Notes: generated by a model from the sequence alone, not told the origin. A stretch of 64,000 bases of DNA from Benincasa hispida (GCF_009727055.1 NC_052351.1:59775390-59839389); one strand, 5' to 3'; positions 1 through 11,570 are shown, counted from the first letter of the stretch. Made by a program: numbers and translations.

Positions 1-1317
1 ACAAGTCTATCGAAAAAATACTGTGGTGGATGACGTGGTATAATCAGACCATTTGCATGTAAACATGTGGCAGCATATTGGTTGAATGGTGGAAGAGATT
101 AACATATGATGAACTTTTGATTTTTGGATTGATTTAAAATAAAAAAAAAATGAAATTTAAAAGAAATTTAAAAGGAAAATAAATTTAATATTATTTTATG
201 TTTGTGTCTAACGGTTAGTTTTTTACACATGGTATGTTTTTTATTTTTGGATTGACTTTAAAAAGAATGAAATGAATTAAAACGAAAATGAATTTAATAT
301 TATTTTATGTTTTTGTTTAACGGCTAGTTTTTTACACATGGTATGTTTTTTATTGGATTGACTTTAAAAAGAATGAATTTAAAAAGAAAATGAATTAAAA
401 GGAAAATGAATTTAATATTATTTTATGTTTGTGTTTAACGGCTAGGTTTTGACACATGGTATGTTTTTTTTATTTTTTGGATTAATTTTAAAAAGAAAAT
501 AAATTTCAAAAGAAAATGAATTTAATATTATATATATATTTTTTTGTATCTAACGACTACTTTAGTTTAAAATCTCCACCATTGATTTTTCTTTTCCAAA
601 ATCCAATGGTCCAAATTAATTGTAGTTTTTAAAAAATTTTCCATCTCTATATAAACCATCTTCCTCTCCAAATTTTAAACAAACAAATTTTACATTTCAT
701 AATCCTCCAAAACTCAAAAGTTCCATTGTTGCTCTCTCTAAGTTCCCAATTTTTCTTTTCATCTTATTCTTGAGAGAGTGTTATTGTATTTTGAGGATAA
801 ACTTGTTGAGTGCTTAAACTTGTAAATCCACTCTAGTGAGAGTTGTATTGTGTTCTTAAAAAATTTCAACATTTATAACGGTTTGATCATAAACCGTGGA
901 AAGGATCAAGTTTGCTCTTGAACCCATAAAAGGAGCGGTGGTGTAACGGTTAGGCTCTAATCCGTGGAAAGAGTTGGAAAGATTTTATTCAAATTCCCAA
1001 GAGGCGCTTGGGGAGTGGAGTAGGTCGAGTTTGACCGAACCACTATAAAAATTATAGTGTCTTCTTCTCTAACTCTTTCCTTTTTATTTTTGCAATTAAT
1101 TTAAGCAATTTATTGTATGTTTTAGTTTGTTCTTATTTATTTGCTAAAAATTGAATAAGAATTAAATTTTCACATTTTTGTCATCTTATTTGTTGCATAA
1201 ATTGAATTTTTCTTATTATTTATAAAAAGTGTATTAATTAGTTTAATTTGGTTAATTTAGAAAAAAAGTTTAATTAAACCCTATCCATCCCTCTAGGATT
1301 GTCATATCGATCCAACA
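1..1317 (+). mobile_element. LTR remnant (copia-like, 5' end outside window)
   Basis: The stretch reads like the downstream part of a plant LTR. A TATA box (TATATAAA, 648-655) is followed by a CT-rich transcribed leader and then a block around 1010-1075 (GGAGTGGAGTAGGTCGAG, then GAACCACTATAAA) that resembles the R/U5 region of SIRE/Tork-type copia LTRs. It ends at about 1317 with CCCTCTAGGATTGTCATATC and GATCCAACA, a typical LTR tail. No convincing tRNA primer site follows, so it is a solo or truncated LTR. The left boundary is not visible. The family assignment rests on motif recognition only. Confidence 0.45.
119..545. repeat. ~110-118 bp tandem repeat, about 4 copies, in the LTR upstream region
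   Basis: The motif ACACATGGTATGTTTTTTA recurs at about 225, 334 and 452, each preceded by TTAACGGCTAG-type sequence and followed by TTGGATTGACTTTAAAAAG. The spacing is 109 and 118 bp because of small A/T indels. It lies upstream of the TATA box at 648, where LTR enhancer repeats usually lie. A promoter role is inferred, not shown. Confidence 0.8.
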
Positions 1318-3260
1318 TGTGCTTGATCTTAATAAAAATAAACATGGTTCGTATATATGTTGGGAGGGTAAAAAGACAATTTTGGGAAGAATCTTTCACA
1401 AATACCATATGATAATAGAGAGGCTCTATTTTTAATGCCATGTTTTTTTTTTTAATTAAAGATTACTTATCAAAATTTAATATAATTTGGTATAGAGAAA
1501 ATTATTTTAAAATTCTAGTTAATTAAATTTTGTTTGATAATGTTTTTGGTTTTCTTTACAAAATTGAGATATCGTTTGGTACAAAATGAGCAATTAATTT
1601 TATACTTTTTTAAAAAAATATACTAAAAAAAAAAAACATGAGAAAGAATGGGTGAAAACAATTCTTATTTTTATTTAAGAATTAAGCATAACTGGCTTGT
1701 TTAAGATACATTTTCTAAATTAAAAAGTCAATGTTTGAATCTCTATGGTAAATAAATTTTAAGGATCAAATTTGTATAAGTTTGCAAGTTTGGGGTCCAA
1801 TCTTAACCATTTTATAAGTATAAGACTTAAAATTTTGAGAAATTGGATATATAGTAAAGTTTTAGGTTTTGTTTGGATATTTGGCCGAATTCAAAATTAA
1901 TAAGATTTGGCAAATTGTGTGTAGATCACGTGATGGTCATTTTTCGAATTCTTGACATATCTTCATAGATCAATTAATGATAGTTATAAATATAGTGTAA
2001 TTGTTGAAGTTCAATTATCAAATTATAACCTAATTGATTTAATAAAATCACAATAAATCAAACTCTCCCTGATTTGTCTCCCACAATTTACATTTAAATT
2101 TATCTTTTATTATCAAATTAGATTTCATCTAACTTAACATTCGATTTAATCACAATAAACGAAATCCATCATAATTTTCTCCTCCAATTTATATTTGAAT
2201 TTATCTTTTATTATCAAATTTGATTTTACTTAACTAAATTTTGGATAGTTGAATGTTTGTTACCAGATTGAATTGTATATAATTTTTTTTAAAATTATTT
2301 TATACATATTGTTATCAAATTAATTTTATCTTTTTTCATATTTTCGAGTTTTTGTAATTTGTGTGTATGTTCTTTTTTCATTTTTAATATATATTATTAT
2401 TAGTTTCAATTTTAACTTTTTTTTCATATCTTCCAATTTTTCTTGTTTATTCAGTTTTTTCTTCCTCAATATTTGTTTCAATCTAAAAAGTAATTACATT
2501 TTGTGTTAGAAGTATTGTTTCGGTTGTTATTATATTTAAACCTGTCCTTTGCCCTTGTTTGGAATTCTTAACATTTTCGCAAACAAGTTTTTCTGCACCA
2601 TTTATACATTCTTGGGTAGTTGCACTAAAAATTCAAGTTCCTTTTGGATTTCCTTCTTGATCAATAACAACTGCATCATTATCATCATATCGTATTATCA
2701 TACCGTTTTCTTGTTTGAATTCTTTACAAATATGAAAAATTAAAGCTCTTATCACTTTTGATCTTTCTAGAGGTATATTTGGGACAACTTTCTTGATTAC
2801 AACACCAATAATGTTACCAATATGAGCATATCATCAATTACTAGCCCCAATGATTCAAATACACATTAATTCTCAGACACCACCGTTATCTATTACATTC
2901 AAAAGGGTTTGAAGTTGAATCATATTATTTTGGAATCTTTTCTTTCAATGAATGTGTAATAGTAATATGAAAAATATGAGATTTAACTAATCTAAATCCA
3001 CATACAGAGTAATTGTACTATGAAGTCATGAGGTTTAAACATCCTGAGTTCTAGATAAATTTCAATCAATTATCTCAAATTATTTGATTTTTTCCCTTTA
3101 ATTTTGTTTTTTGGAGCCAAAATTAATATAATCGAGAAGATAACTAATTTAAATTTTATTTGATAAGAAATTTGAAATTTTTTAATTTAAGTTGATAAAA
3201 GATTTAGAATTTGTAGATTTAGAATTTGAGTGGGAAAAGGATAAGAGCTAAGCTTAGTTG

Positions 3261-3261
<1 letters not shown>
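1318..3261. other. AT-rich intergenic DNA, no gene seen
   Basis: Strongly AT-rich and without a coding signature on either strand; the short ORF at 2549-2743 has no recognisable motif. The only structure noticed is a ~102 bp direct duplication at about 2041-2240: ATCACAATAAA recurs at 2047 and 2149, each followed by an ATTTATCTTTTATTATCAAATT block. Confidence 0.6.
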
Positions 3262-3299
<38 letters not shown>

Positions 3300-3327
3300 T
3301 CATCATCATCATCATCATCATCATCAG
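3262..3327. repeat. (AAT)n followed by (ATC)n microsatellite
   Basis: About eleven AAT units (3262-3296) run into about nine to ten CAT units (3300-3326). The hAT element begins immediately after, so the microsatellite appears to be its insertion site. The last eight bases (3320-3327, ATCATCAG) serve as the left target-site copy. Confidence 0.95.
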
Positions 3328-4009
3328 TACGGGTGGAATCGGTTCGGTTTGGGGGTCAAACCGAACCAAACTGAATTCTTTATATATAAAATTGAACCAA
3401 ACCGAACTGCATATAGTCGATTCGGTTTGGTTTTAAAAATCGATTTCATTTTTTTTCCTTATTTTTTTTAACTTTTTTGTTTTGTTTCCTTTTCCTTTTA
3501 TTTTCCTTCTTCCTTCCACTGTCTCTTGCCTATGACACAATCTTTTTCTCTTTTTTTTATTTTACAAGTTTTTCTAACCATAATTTAAATATCAATCCAC
3601 AATAGGAACATATCAAAATGACTACAATAAAAAGTAAAAAACTAAAGAGTTCTACAAAGTACACAATATAGAAATTTCAAATCACCACCTTCAAAGTTTT
3701 AAGTCACATAAAAGCAAATAACAAGTCAAACACTTAATAATAACATAGTAACATATTACAAAAGTCCAATCAATACAAACAAATTTGTTCACTTGTCAAT
3801 CATTATTCTCAAATTTGTTTGTTTGCCTTTCACATATGTCTCCTTCACATTCTTCCCATTATTTGTCACATCACCCTCCTTCTCTTTATTTTTTGCCTTT
3901 GCCGCTTCGTTCAAACCCACTACGAAGACTAAGAAAAAAATTTGATAAACTTCTTAGTTGTTATCATAATAAATATAAATAAATATGTTAAAAAATATAT
4001 AAATATGTT

Positions 4010-6075
4010 TTAATGATACGAACCTTCCTCGTCATCTGCAATTTCCTCCAAGTATTGTCGTAAATTAATGCAAATTTGTTCTGAACATAACCAATTTTGT
4101 GCACATACAAGTGCCTCAGTTGTGGTTGGAGATAATGAGGTACGAAAAAGATCAATCTCTCCCACTAGTGTTGAATGTGGACTTAGAAGCAACTGTGGAT
4201 ACCAGAACTGCTAAAAGATCTCATGCAATTTTGCTAAGAATATTATATCTAGAAGAATTCCCCTTCTACCAATCTAAGATATCAAAGTTATCTTCACGTT
4301 TAACACGAGGCTCCAGTAAGTAAATATCAACTTTTGAAACCACACTTTGCGATTCATCTTCATCCAAATCTTCAAAATCAAAAAGGAATACCTCTGAAAC
4401 ACTTGTAGTTCTAAATGGAGCACTTTTAATGGTACATAAAGATTGACCCTTAATAGCAACTGACAGTGAAAAATTGTATTCATTGAACAATGCTCTCAAA
4501 ACACCCTCTACCTTACTTCCTACGGCTTTTTCCACATCAACATCAAATAACTGATTTAGGCAATACGAAAGAAACTTCATCTTATAACGAAAGTCCAAAA
4601 TGAAGGCAACATACAAGAATAAATTTGTTCTATCTTTTTTTCACCAATACTTATCAAACTTTTCTTGCATATTCATTGTCATTTCATGCAAAAGTACATC
4701 ATTAGGACCAGTTGCACTTAAATATTTTTTTATGCAATTCTGAAGTATACTAATCTCATGGAAGACTATATTGGAAGTAACATACAAAGACCCTGAAAGC
4801 CTAATAGTTACTTCATAGAACACTAACAAAAATTTGGTAAATATTATGGCAATTTCCCAATCCTCGGTGGTCAATTTTTCCTCCTCATTCATGTAGACTG
4901 TATCAGAGTCTTCTAACCTCTCAAATGCCTTTTCAAATTTTACAGCTGCCTCAAGCATCAAATAAGTAGAATTCCATCTAGTTTGAACATCAAGCCACAA
5001 CATACTTTTATTATCTATGTTCTCCTCTTCGATACACTTCTTAAATGTAGCAAGTCGAGCAGGACAAGATCTAACAAACCTCATGGCATCTCAATTCGAA
5101 CTAATAAATCATTAACATCTTTTAGACCATCACATACAATTAAGTTCAATATATGTTCACAACATCGAACATGCAAGAACTCACTATCTAACACCAACCC
5201 ATGCTTAAAACGATCCTTTAGATAAGCAATGACAGTATTGTTTGACGAAGCATTATCAACTGTTAATGTCATAACCCTTTCAATGCCCCACTATTTTACA
5301 CATTTCTCAACCTCGTTTCCTATCGCCTCCCTTCCATGGTTCTCAATTTGAGTGAAATTAAGAATTCTCTTATGTAACTTCTAATCTTTTTCAATAAAGT
5401 GTGCAATCAAAACCAAAACGATCATATTTTGGATTGATGACCACGTATCGGTTGTGAGTGACACTCTATATCCTTGATTCACAAAAATGTCTTTCAACTT
5501 CTTTTTCATGCTATCATATATTTCGAAAATATCTCTAGCAATTGTTTTTCGAGAAGGAAGAACAAATTTTGGTTCTGCTAACGTCAAAGTCCTATTCACA
5601 AACCTCTTAAATCATTGGTTCTCTACGAATTTAAATGGCAACTCATCAATTACAATCATCTCAGCAAGTAGTTTTCGAGCACTCTCAATAGTAAACATCT
5701 TATAACTAACGGATGAATGTGAACTATCTCCAATACTCTCTTTCTTCTTAAAGACCAACTCACTTTGTGTTACATCTAACTTACACTTCTTAATCTGATT
5801 AGGTTTTTTTTACAGTAGTTTTCAATATGCATTTTCATAATTGAATTTTCATTCCTTCTACCATGACATGCATATGCCATACCACAATAGTTATATTTAG
5901 AATGTGGATCATCATCACTATATTTATACCATTTAGTAAAGTGATCCCATACCATAGATAAATTTTTCCTCTTTCTTCCATTTGTAGGCTTTGAAACCGT
6001 CTCCTCACTTTGATCTTTTGATAGTGGTGGAAACATCTCAATAACATCATCATTGGAATCGTTGCTCTTACTCAT
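4010..6075 (-). pseudogene. hAT transposase (zf-BED, RNase H-like, hAT dimerisation), frameshifted
   Basis: Six minus-strand ORF pieces follow the order of a plant BED-type hAT transposase. 6075-5776 is the start and BED finger (VWDHFTKWY, then KYNYCG, AYACHG, HIEN), with the first zinc cysteine replaced by Tyr. 5599-5381 carries VSLTTDTWSS. 5272-5081 carries LTVDNASSN and HVRCCEHILNLIV of the RNase H-like fold. 5084-4641 carries RWNSTYLML. 4616-4266 carries a DFRYK segment. 4192-4010 carries the C-terminal dimerisation motif FRTSLSPTTTEALVCAQNWL. Pieces are separated by frameshifts and stops; the 5272/5084 overlap is a simple frame change. The family cuts and pastes DNA using an Asp/Asp/Glu site; this copy cannot make an intact enzyme. 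Confidence 0.9.
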
Positions 6076-7423
6076 TGTGAATCATTGGTGGTTATAGGTA
6101 AAATTTGTGATGGTACCTATAAAATGCATATAACAAAATAAAGATCTTTAGTCTTTAGTTAAGCTTTCCTTGTCATTCTCAAGATGTTAAAGTTATTCCA
6201 AAACCCTAAACTAAAAGCAATCAAATCTAGGTAATACTCAAAATTATTTTGTTCTAGAGCTTTTATCCAACCACTAAACAACATAACTCATGTGATCGAC
6301 GTGACATTAGCTAGAGAAGCTATAAGGCATGCCCTTTCCTCACATACAACTTTCTTCATATATGTTTCTTTATTTTATCAAATTAATATATTTTTCTCTT
6401 CTATTCTATTCTTTACATATATGATCAAATGAAAATCTAACTAATATTTAGGCTAACAAACAAATTTCTAGATAGTTAAAAGGGGAAAATAGATGGAAAA
6501 AACTTATTATTATGAAACAAATTAGATAGAAACAAACCAAACCATAAAAGCAGTATCAAAACTAAGTACCAAACATAAAATTTGAAATTTGAAACAGAGG
6601 AAAAACACCAACTAAAAGCTAAGTATCAAACATTCGAATGAAACTTGAAAAGATATTTAATTTGGATAGGGAATATTAGAATAACACCAAGTAAAAGCTA
6701 AGAATCAAACATGAAATTTGAAATTTGAATGATTCTCAGTCACAAACCAATCAAAAGCTAAGTATCAAAACTAAAATAATAGATCGAAGAGATGTCAAAA
6801 TCCATCAAAAAATAAATGAAGGAATCTGGATCAGTCACAAACCAATTGAAATTTAAATGAATCACCAAGGAAAAGAACTTATGGCAAATAAAAATGAGTA
6901 ATTTTGGATCAAAAAATAAATGAGAGAGATAGGAATGATCCTGAAAAATAGATCAGAGTCGGAAAGATGTCTGGTTGACAAACAAAGATTGTGGTTTTAT
7001 GCCCTAATTGAGATCAAAGACGACGGAGAAAGAAAAATTAAAAATTACATCCAAATCAAAACAGAGAGAAAATAAATCGAGAGAATGAGATACAAAACCT
7101 ACTTAAAGACCAGAAAAGTTGAGTTGCTGGTGCAGACTATGGCAGTCGATGGGTTTGAAACAGAAAAGATGCTGATGTAGGGGTGGCTGGGTGGAATCAA
7201 AACAAAAAATTAAAAATTAAAATAGAGACTTGAGAGTTGAGGTTAGGAGGTGTTGATGTAGGGGATGAAGGGTCGAACCGAGGGAGAAGAAGGTGTTGAT
7301 GTAGGGGTGTCCGAGTGGAATCAGAAAGGTTTGGAGATGGAGACCGAGGGTCAAGTCGACTGTTGAGGGAGAAGGAGAACTGAGAAAAAAAGTCTAAAAA
7401 CCCTAACCCTAATAGTGTATATA
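6076..7423. other. hAT noncoding leader with short internal repeats
   Basis: No ORF of note. Between about 6540 and 6780 a block AAAAGCTAAGTATCAAAC with AAATTTGAAATTTGAA recurs at least four times. The phrase GATGTAGGGGTG or a close variant appears near 7173, 7254 and 7294. This is probably the 5' noncoding part of the transposon, read on the minus strand. Confidence 0.6.
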
Positions 7424-7461
7424 CTGTCTCTTATACACATCTAGATGTGTATAAGAGACAG
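7424..7461. other. Nextera mate-pair junction adapter (assembly contaminant)
   Basis: CTGTCTCTTATACACATCT (7424-7442) is followed directly by its reverse complement AGATGTGTATAAGAGACAG (7443-7461). These are two Tn5 mosaic ends joined head to head, which is the 38 bp circularisation junction of Illumina Nextera mate-pair libraries. No other Tn5 sequence is present, so it is not a bacterial transposon. It should be masked; the join may hide missing or wrongly linked sequence. Confidence 0.98.
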
Positions 7462-7591
7462 TAACCGAACTGAACCGTTTAATTTCAATTTTGGAATTCT
7501 AGCGAACCGCATCGAACCAAATTTTTCGATTATTTTGATAATTCAGTTCGGTTCGGTTTATGCGATTTCACTATCCACCTCTAATATTCAG

Positions 7592-8333
7592 CTATCTAAA
7601 TAATAGTTTTTTTCTTAATAAAACATAAATCACTTAGAGTATTGGCGTGAGATTGATCAAATCTTCCTTGTTTGCAATTATTATTAAAATAAAATAAAAT
7701 CACAAAAACCATCTAAATCCATCTTCCTTAATGCCCCCCATCTTTCACCCTCTCTACCTCACGCCTGCATCTTCTTCACGGCTTTACTAAGCCCCTTGAA
7801 TCTCTCTTTCTACCATACACTGTCGTCCATATTGAGACTGTCGCCAACATCCTCAAGTTGTCGTTGTGAAGGGTAGCGTTGGTAAGTCTCATTGATCTTC
7901 CTTTCTATCTTATTCACTCTCTCTTTCTCGTTCTCTCTCCTCATGTCCACAAAGCCTCACCTATGAGCGAAGTTGTCAACCGCGTGCTCTGCCGCCACTA
8001 CTATTACCATGTGTGGGACTTAACAAAGTGTATATATAATCTTAAAATACTATTTAACGAAAATACTATTTAATAAATATATATATTTGGTTTAGTGTGG
8101 GACTCGATGCTTTTATCCATTTGAGTGAGTATGGGTAGTTTGGGTATTTATTAAATAGTATTTTTATTAAAAAAATCATTTTTCTATTTTAAGATTTTGA
8201 AAACTTTTTTCTATTCTTTCTAAAGAAATTTTAAAATTTGCTATATGACTTGTCAATCCTTTACCGTTAAATTTTTTTCAACTATGTAAGCTTGAGGTTC
8301 CAATTTTAACCTTGTATAAGTTTGTAAGTTCAA
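7592..8333. other. Intergenic sequence, no gene seen
   Basis: AT-rich with a CT-rich stretch at about 7740-7960. The short ORF at 7879-8073 shows no motif. I see no element ends here; the LINE poly(A) tail, read as poly(T), starts at 8334. Confidence 0.5.
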
Positions 8334-8772
8334 TTTTTTTTTTCTAGAATAGGTGATATTATTATACAACAACAAGGGGGATCCCATAGCCCGAGATTAA
8401 GGCATCAAAGCAACAAAGCACAAATAAAGACAGGACTCGACCGAAACAAAGCCAAAACAAAGCCAAAACAATACCATCCACCTGGGAGAAAATAAAGAAA
8501 AGGAAACAAAAGTCCACCACCTGGGGCCAACAACCAAACAAAGAACAACGACAAGTACAAAAAAAGGAAAAAAACATCTATAAACGTACTAGATAAGACA
8601 GAGAAGATCAATCCGTCAGGAAGCAACACAAGCATGAACCGTAGGGATCATAAGGTGAAACAGAGCAGACACTGTCCTCGGTCTACCACTATGAGACTAG
8701 CCATTACACTCCTACCAAATGTAGTAGATGGAAGTACACCAGAAGACACGGAATAGCTTACTATGCACCCAC

Positions 8773-9708
8773 TTCCCTGACCCCGCTCAGCATAACCAAC
8801 TCAACTCGACAACCCAACCTGCCACTCAATGAGTCGAACACAACTGACACAACACATCTGACCACACCTCTCTCCCATACCCACACTAAAAAAATAGATG
8901 ATCCCGCGACTCTACACCTCCCTCACATAGAAGACACCCCCTCTGACAACACACCCCAACTCCTCAACCAATCCCGCGTACCCAAATTGTCCCTCATAGT
9001 TAACCACACACAGAAGGAGTGATGTGGAATACCATCCCCAGACCACAAAAGACCTACCCAAGACACCCTAGGACGACGAGGGCACAAATTTTCCCCCGCA
9101 CTAGCAATAGAAAACTGACCATTAGCACCCGACACCCAAACCCAATAATCCTCCCCTCTCACCCTAGGCCCCACTGCCTGAATAAGACTCTAAATCTCAA
9201 GTAACTCCCATGACACTGTAGGCCACCTCCAACCTCCCTTACCTGACCCCACTTCATACAACCAACTCAACTCGATATACCCGAACTCGCCACCGATGAG
9301 TCGAACCCAAACTAATGCAACACACTTGACCACACCTCTCTCTCATACCCACACTAAAAAATAGATGATCCTGGGACTCCACACCTCCTCCACATAGAAG
9401 ACCCCCCCCCCCCCCCCTTGACAACACACCCAAACTTCAACCAATCCTGCATACCCAACCTGTCCCTCATAGCTAACCACACACAGAAGGAATGATGCGG
9501 AATACCATCTCCAGACCACAAAATACCTACCTAGACACCCTAGGACGATGAGGGCGCAAACTCTCCCACGCACTAGCGATAGAAAACCAACCACTAGCAC
9601 CCAATACCCAAACCCAATAATCCTCCCCCCTCACCCTAGGCCCCACTGCCTGAATAAGACCCTAGATCTCAAGCAATTCCCATGACATTGTAGGCCACCT
9701 CCAACCTC
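8773..9708. repeat. Tandem duplication, period ~468 bp, inside the LINE
   Basis: The block beginning CAACTCAACTCGA and containing CATACCCACACTAAAAAA, ACAGAAGGA and CCACTGCCTGAATAAGA occurs twice. The phrase CCACACTA is at 8881 and again at 9349, an offset of 468. The second copy has a run of about 17 C near 9403, which varies from the first copy's CCCCCTCTG. The copies have diverged by scattered substitutions, so the duplication is not recent. Confidence 0.9.
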
Positions 9709-10455
9709 CCTTACCATCCATAAACTCCAACAACCTCGCCTCCATACTACTCTTTACATCATAGACCACCGTAGACCCATATGAATCCATAATCGTACCC
9801 CCCGACAACCAAGGATCCCACCAAACAAAACATGACCTTCTATCGCCCACCCTTAAATGAACCAGATGCTTGAATCTATCCCTACAACGCAAGATTACCC
9901 TCAAGCACCAAGACCTCCCAACTTCATATCGAACAACCCATAAAGACCGCCCACACAAAAACATACACCTCCACCCATGCCACCCATAATGAGCCCGATT
10001 TAATTAAAGAAACCAGAGTAGCTTCAAAATAGTAGCTTGATTCCATGAAGCCACATGTTTCACACCTAACCCCTCTCACCTTTTGGCAAGCACACCTCAT
10101 CCCACGCCACCTGCACACCACCCCGAATCTCCGCACTGCCCTTCTATAAATAACTACGCAATAGACGATCAACCTCATAAGTTACACACGTAGGCAACAC
10201 AAAGATGCTACACCAAAACATCTAAAAGGACTATAAGACAGACTTGACAAGCTGTAACCTCCCAGTAAAAGAGAGGGACCGAGCCGTCCAGCTTCTAATA
10301 CGAGTTGTAATCCTCTGTATCAAAGGTGTATAGTCCACAACCCTAAACCGACCAGCCAATAAAGTTAATCCCAGATACATAACAGGCAGCGAACCAAGAG
10401 AGAATCCCATAAAAGTAGCAAGCTCCTCTACCTCACCAGACTCCACACCCGAAAA
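9662..10455 (-). pseudogene. LINE ORF2 C-terminus: RT thumb and zf-RVT
   Basis: Minus-strand pieces match the end of plant LINE ORF2. 10455-10231 reads SGVESGEVEELATFMGFSLG, then YLGL and IRSWTARSLSFTGRLQLV, the conserved stretch after the RT palm. Going left, frames change repeatedly: 10178-9924 holds degenerate LWVAWVEVYV, and 9964-9662 holds SWCLRVILRCRDRF, FVWWDPWLSGG and GWRWPTMSWELLE of the zf-RVT region. ORF2 normally copies the element's RNA at a nicked genomic target. This copy lacks the catalytic core and is frame-broken. Confidence 0.85.
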
Positions 10456-10459
10456 AAAT

Positions 10460-10705
10460 ATGGAACTTGATGTGAATTCAACCATTGAACCATTGCATTT
10501 ACCTAAAGGACCAATTACAAGAAGCAAGGCAAAGAAAATTCAAGAGGCATTCACACTACATCTTCAAAAACTAGTAAATTCACAAGAACCGACAAATAAT
10601 TTTGAGACCAAAGTTTTATATAATGTTAGCTCAATGAGTCAAGAAGAGAATGGCATGAAGATGGCACGGAAAAGTCTTATAGTTTGGAAGATGACACGGT
10701 GGTAA
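10460..10705 (+). pseudogene. Ty3/gypsy Pol C-terminal tail
   Basis: The 81-codon ORF includes LPKGPITRSKAKKIQEAFTL, the characteristic last segment after the integrase in this plant gypsy group. It ends at 10705 a few bases before the polypurine tract and LTR, as expected for the true 3' end of pol. Everything upstream (integrase, RNase H, most of RT) is absent, and LINE sequence lies immediately to the left. The first Met is only the first ATG after the junction. Confidence 0.75.
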
Positions 10706-10712
10706 AAAAAAG

Positions 10713-11279
10713 TGTGCAGATTTTGTGAAGAAAATGCTGTCAAGTGTGCACTGCATGGGGAAATGTGATGTCAAACCTTATCAAACATGCATATCTACTT
10801 TGCCACCTTCTAGAGGAGATATTTAAGGCAATTTGAAGACTTTCTACATTCCTAGTTTTTCATTTTGACTTATAATTTAGTATGCAATTGAGTTTCAAGT
10901 TTCTAGGTGTTATTTTCTACAATTTGCAATTAATTGTATTTGAATGACTTTTGAGTTTCTTGGTCTATCCGCGACCATTTGGCCTAGAAAATGGTTTGTA
11001 ATGTTCTCCAAAACTCAGATTATCGATAGTAAAAAGCATGTGCTTATTCAACCCTTTGGTGTTGTCTTTTTCTTTCAAATCTTGCTTTAGATTTGATATT
11101 TAAATCAATTCATTGGATTAGTCTGGATCAAGCTAACTCTGGATTGAGCTGTCTTAGGATCTAAGAGTGACCATCATAGATTCTAAGTTTGATCTAAGTT
11201 AGCTTTCTTTGTGAGTGTTTGCAAGGATCTTAGAAGGACCTCTAGCTTTGCATCCAACAAGCATCGCAAGCGCTTATCA
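10713..11279 (+). mobile_element. LTR of the gypsy fragment
   Basis: It starts with TGTGCAG after a purine run (GGTAAAAAAAAG) and ends with CTTATCA two bases before a perfect 12-base tRNA-Met primer site. The inferred length is 567 bp. The left boundary depends on choosing the first TG after the polypurine tract; the right boundary is fixed by the PBS. Confidence 0.7.
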
Positions 11280-11281
11280 TT

Positions 11282-11293
11282 TGGTATCAGAGC
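11282..11293 (+). promoter_or_regulatory. Primer-binding site (initiator Met-tRNA)
   Basis: TGGTATCAGAGC is complementary to the 3' end of plant initiator Met-tRNA, the minus-strand primer of most plant LTR elements. It starts two bases after the LTR's CA end. Confidence 0.9.
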
Positions 11294-11405
11294 TTTTGTT
11301 TATTGTTCTTGGCCGACTTTAAAGATGTTATCTTTACTTTATTTCAATTTTTTCCTTTAAAGCAATTTCTTACATCTTGTACTACAAGACATACTACAAA
11401 TTATC

Positions 11406-11434
11406 TTGAAAACTTTTCAAATCAGCTCTTGGAT

Positions 11435-11476
<42 letters not shown>

Positions 11477-11570
11477 NTTGAAAACTTTTCAAATCAGCTC
11501 TTGGATCAAAAAAAAAGGAAAAAAAAAAAAAAAAAAAAAGAAAGTCAACAAGAAAAAAAAAAGAAAACAA
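11406..11570. other. Poly(A) region with single-N gap and duplicated flank
   Basis: TTGAAAACTTTTCAAATCAG and the following CTCTTGGATC occur at 11406 and again at 11478, separated by a long A run and one N at 11477. After the second copy the A-rich sequence resumes. This is the usual look of two contig ends that overlap but were joined by a gap instead of being merged, so the 72 bp duplication is probably artificial. Confidence 0.85.

Larger units (their letters stand above)
3328..7583 (-). mobile_element. hAT-superfamily DNA transposon, complete ends, dead coding region
   Basis: The left end TACGGGTGGAATCGG and the reverse complement of the right end, TAGAGGTGGATAGTG, form short imperfect TIRs. 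Both ends carry subterminal GGTTCGGTT/AACCGAACC repeats, common in plant hAT elements. Flanking octamers ATCATCAG (3320-3327) and ATATTCAG (7584-7591) agree at 6 of 8 positions and fit a decayed 8 bp target duplication, the hAT length. The length is 4256 bp, of which 38 bp is sequencing adapter. The minus strand encodes a broken BED-finger/hAT transposase. About 1.3 kb of noncoding leader lies between the right end and the coding region. Confidence 0.88.
8334..10455 (-). mobile_element. L1-type LINE, 3' fragment (RT tail, zf-RVT, 3' UTR)
   Basis: Read on the minus strand this is the 3' part of a plant non-LTR retrotransposon. A ten-base T run at 8334-8343 is its poly(A) tail. A 3' UTR with GGGATCCCCCTTGTTGTTG (8370-8395) is followed, going right, by a broken zf-RVT region and the end of the reverse transcriptase. 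It stops abruptly at ~10455 against gypsy sequence; the RT core is missing. The other half of the same LINE appears to be 14266-17571. GC content is visibly higher than in the flanks. Confidence 0.85.

Noticed and set aside
3226..3471. ORF with poly-Asn and poly-His runs
   Set aside because: It is only the (AAT)n/(ATC)n microsatellite read in frame and runs into the hAT end; no domain.
7401..7412. CCCTAACCCTAA resembling telomere repeat
   Set aside because: Fewer than two full units and not the plant TTTAGGG heptamer; lies inside the hAT leader.
7424..7461. Real Tn5 or other bacterial transposon insertion
   Set aside because: Only the 38 bp mosaic-end dimer is present, with no IS50 sequence or target duplication; library adapter explains it fully.
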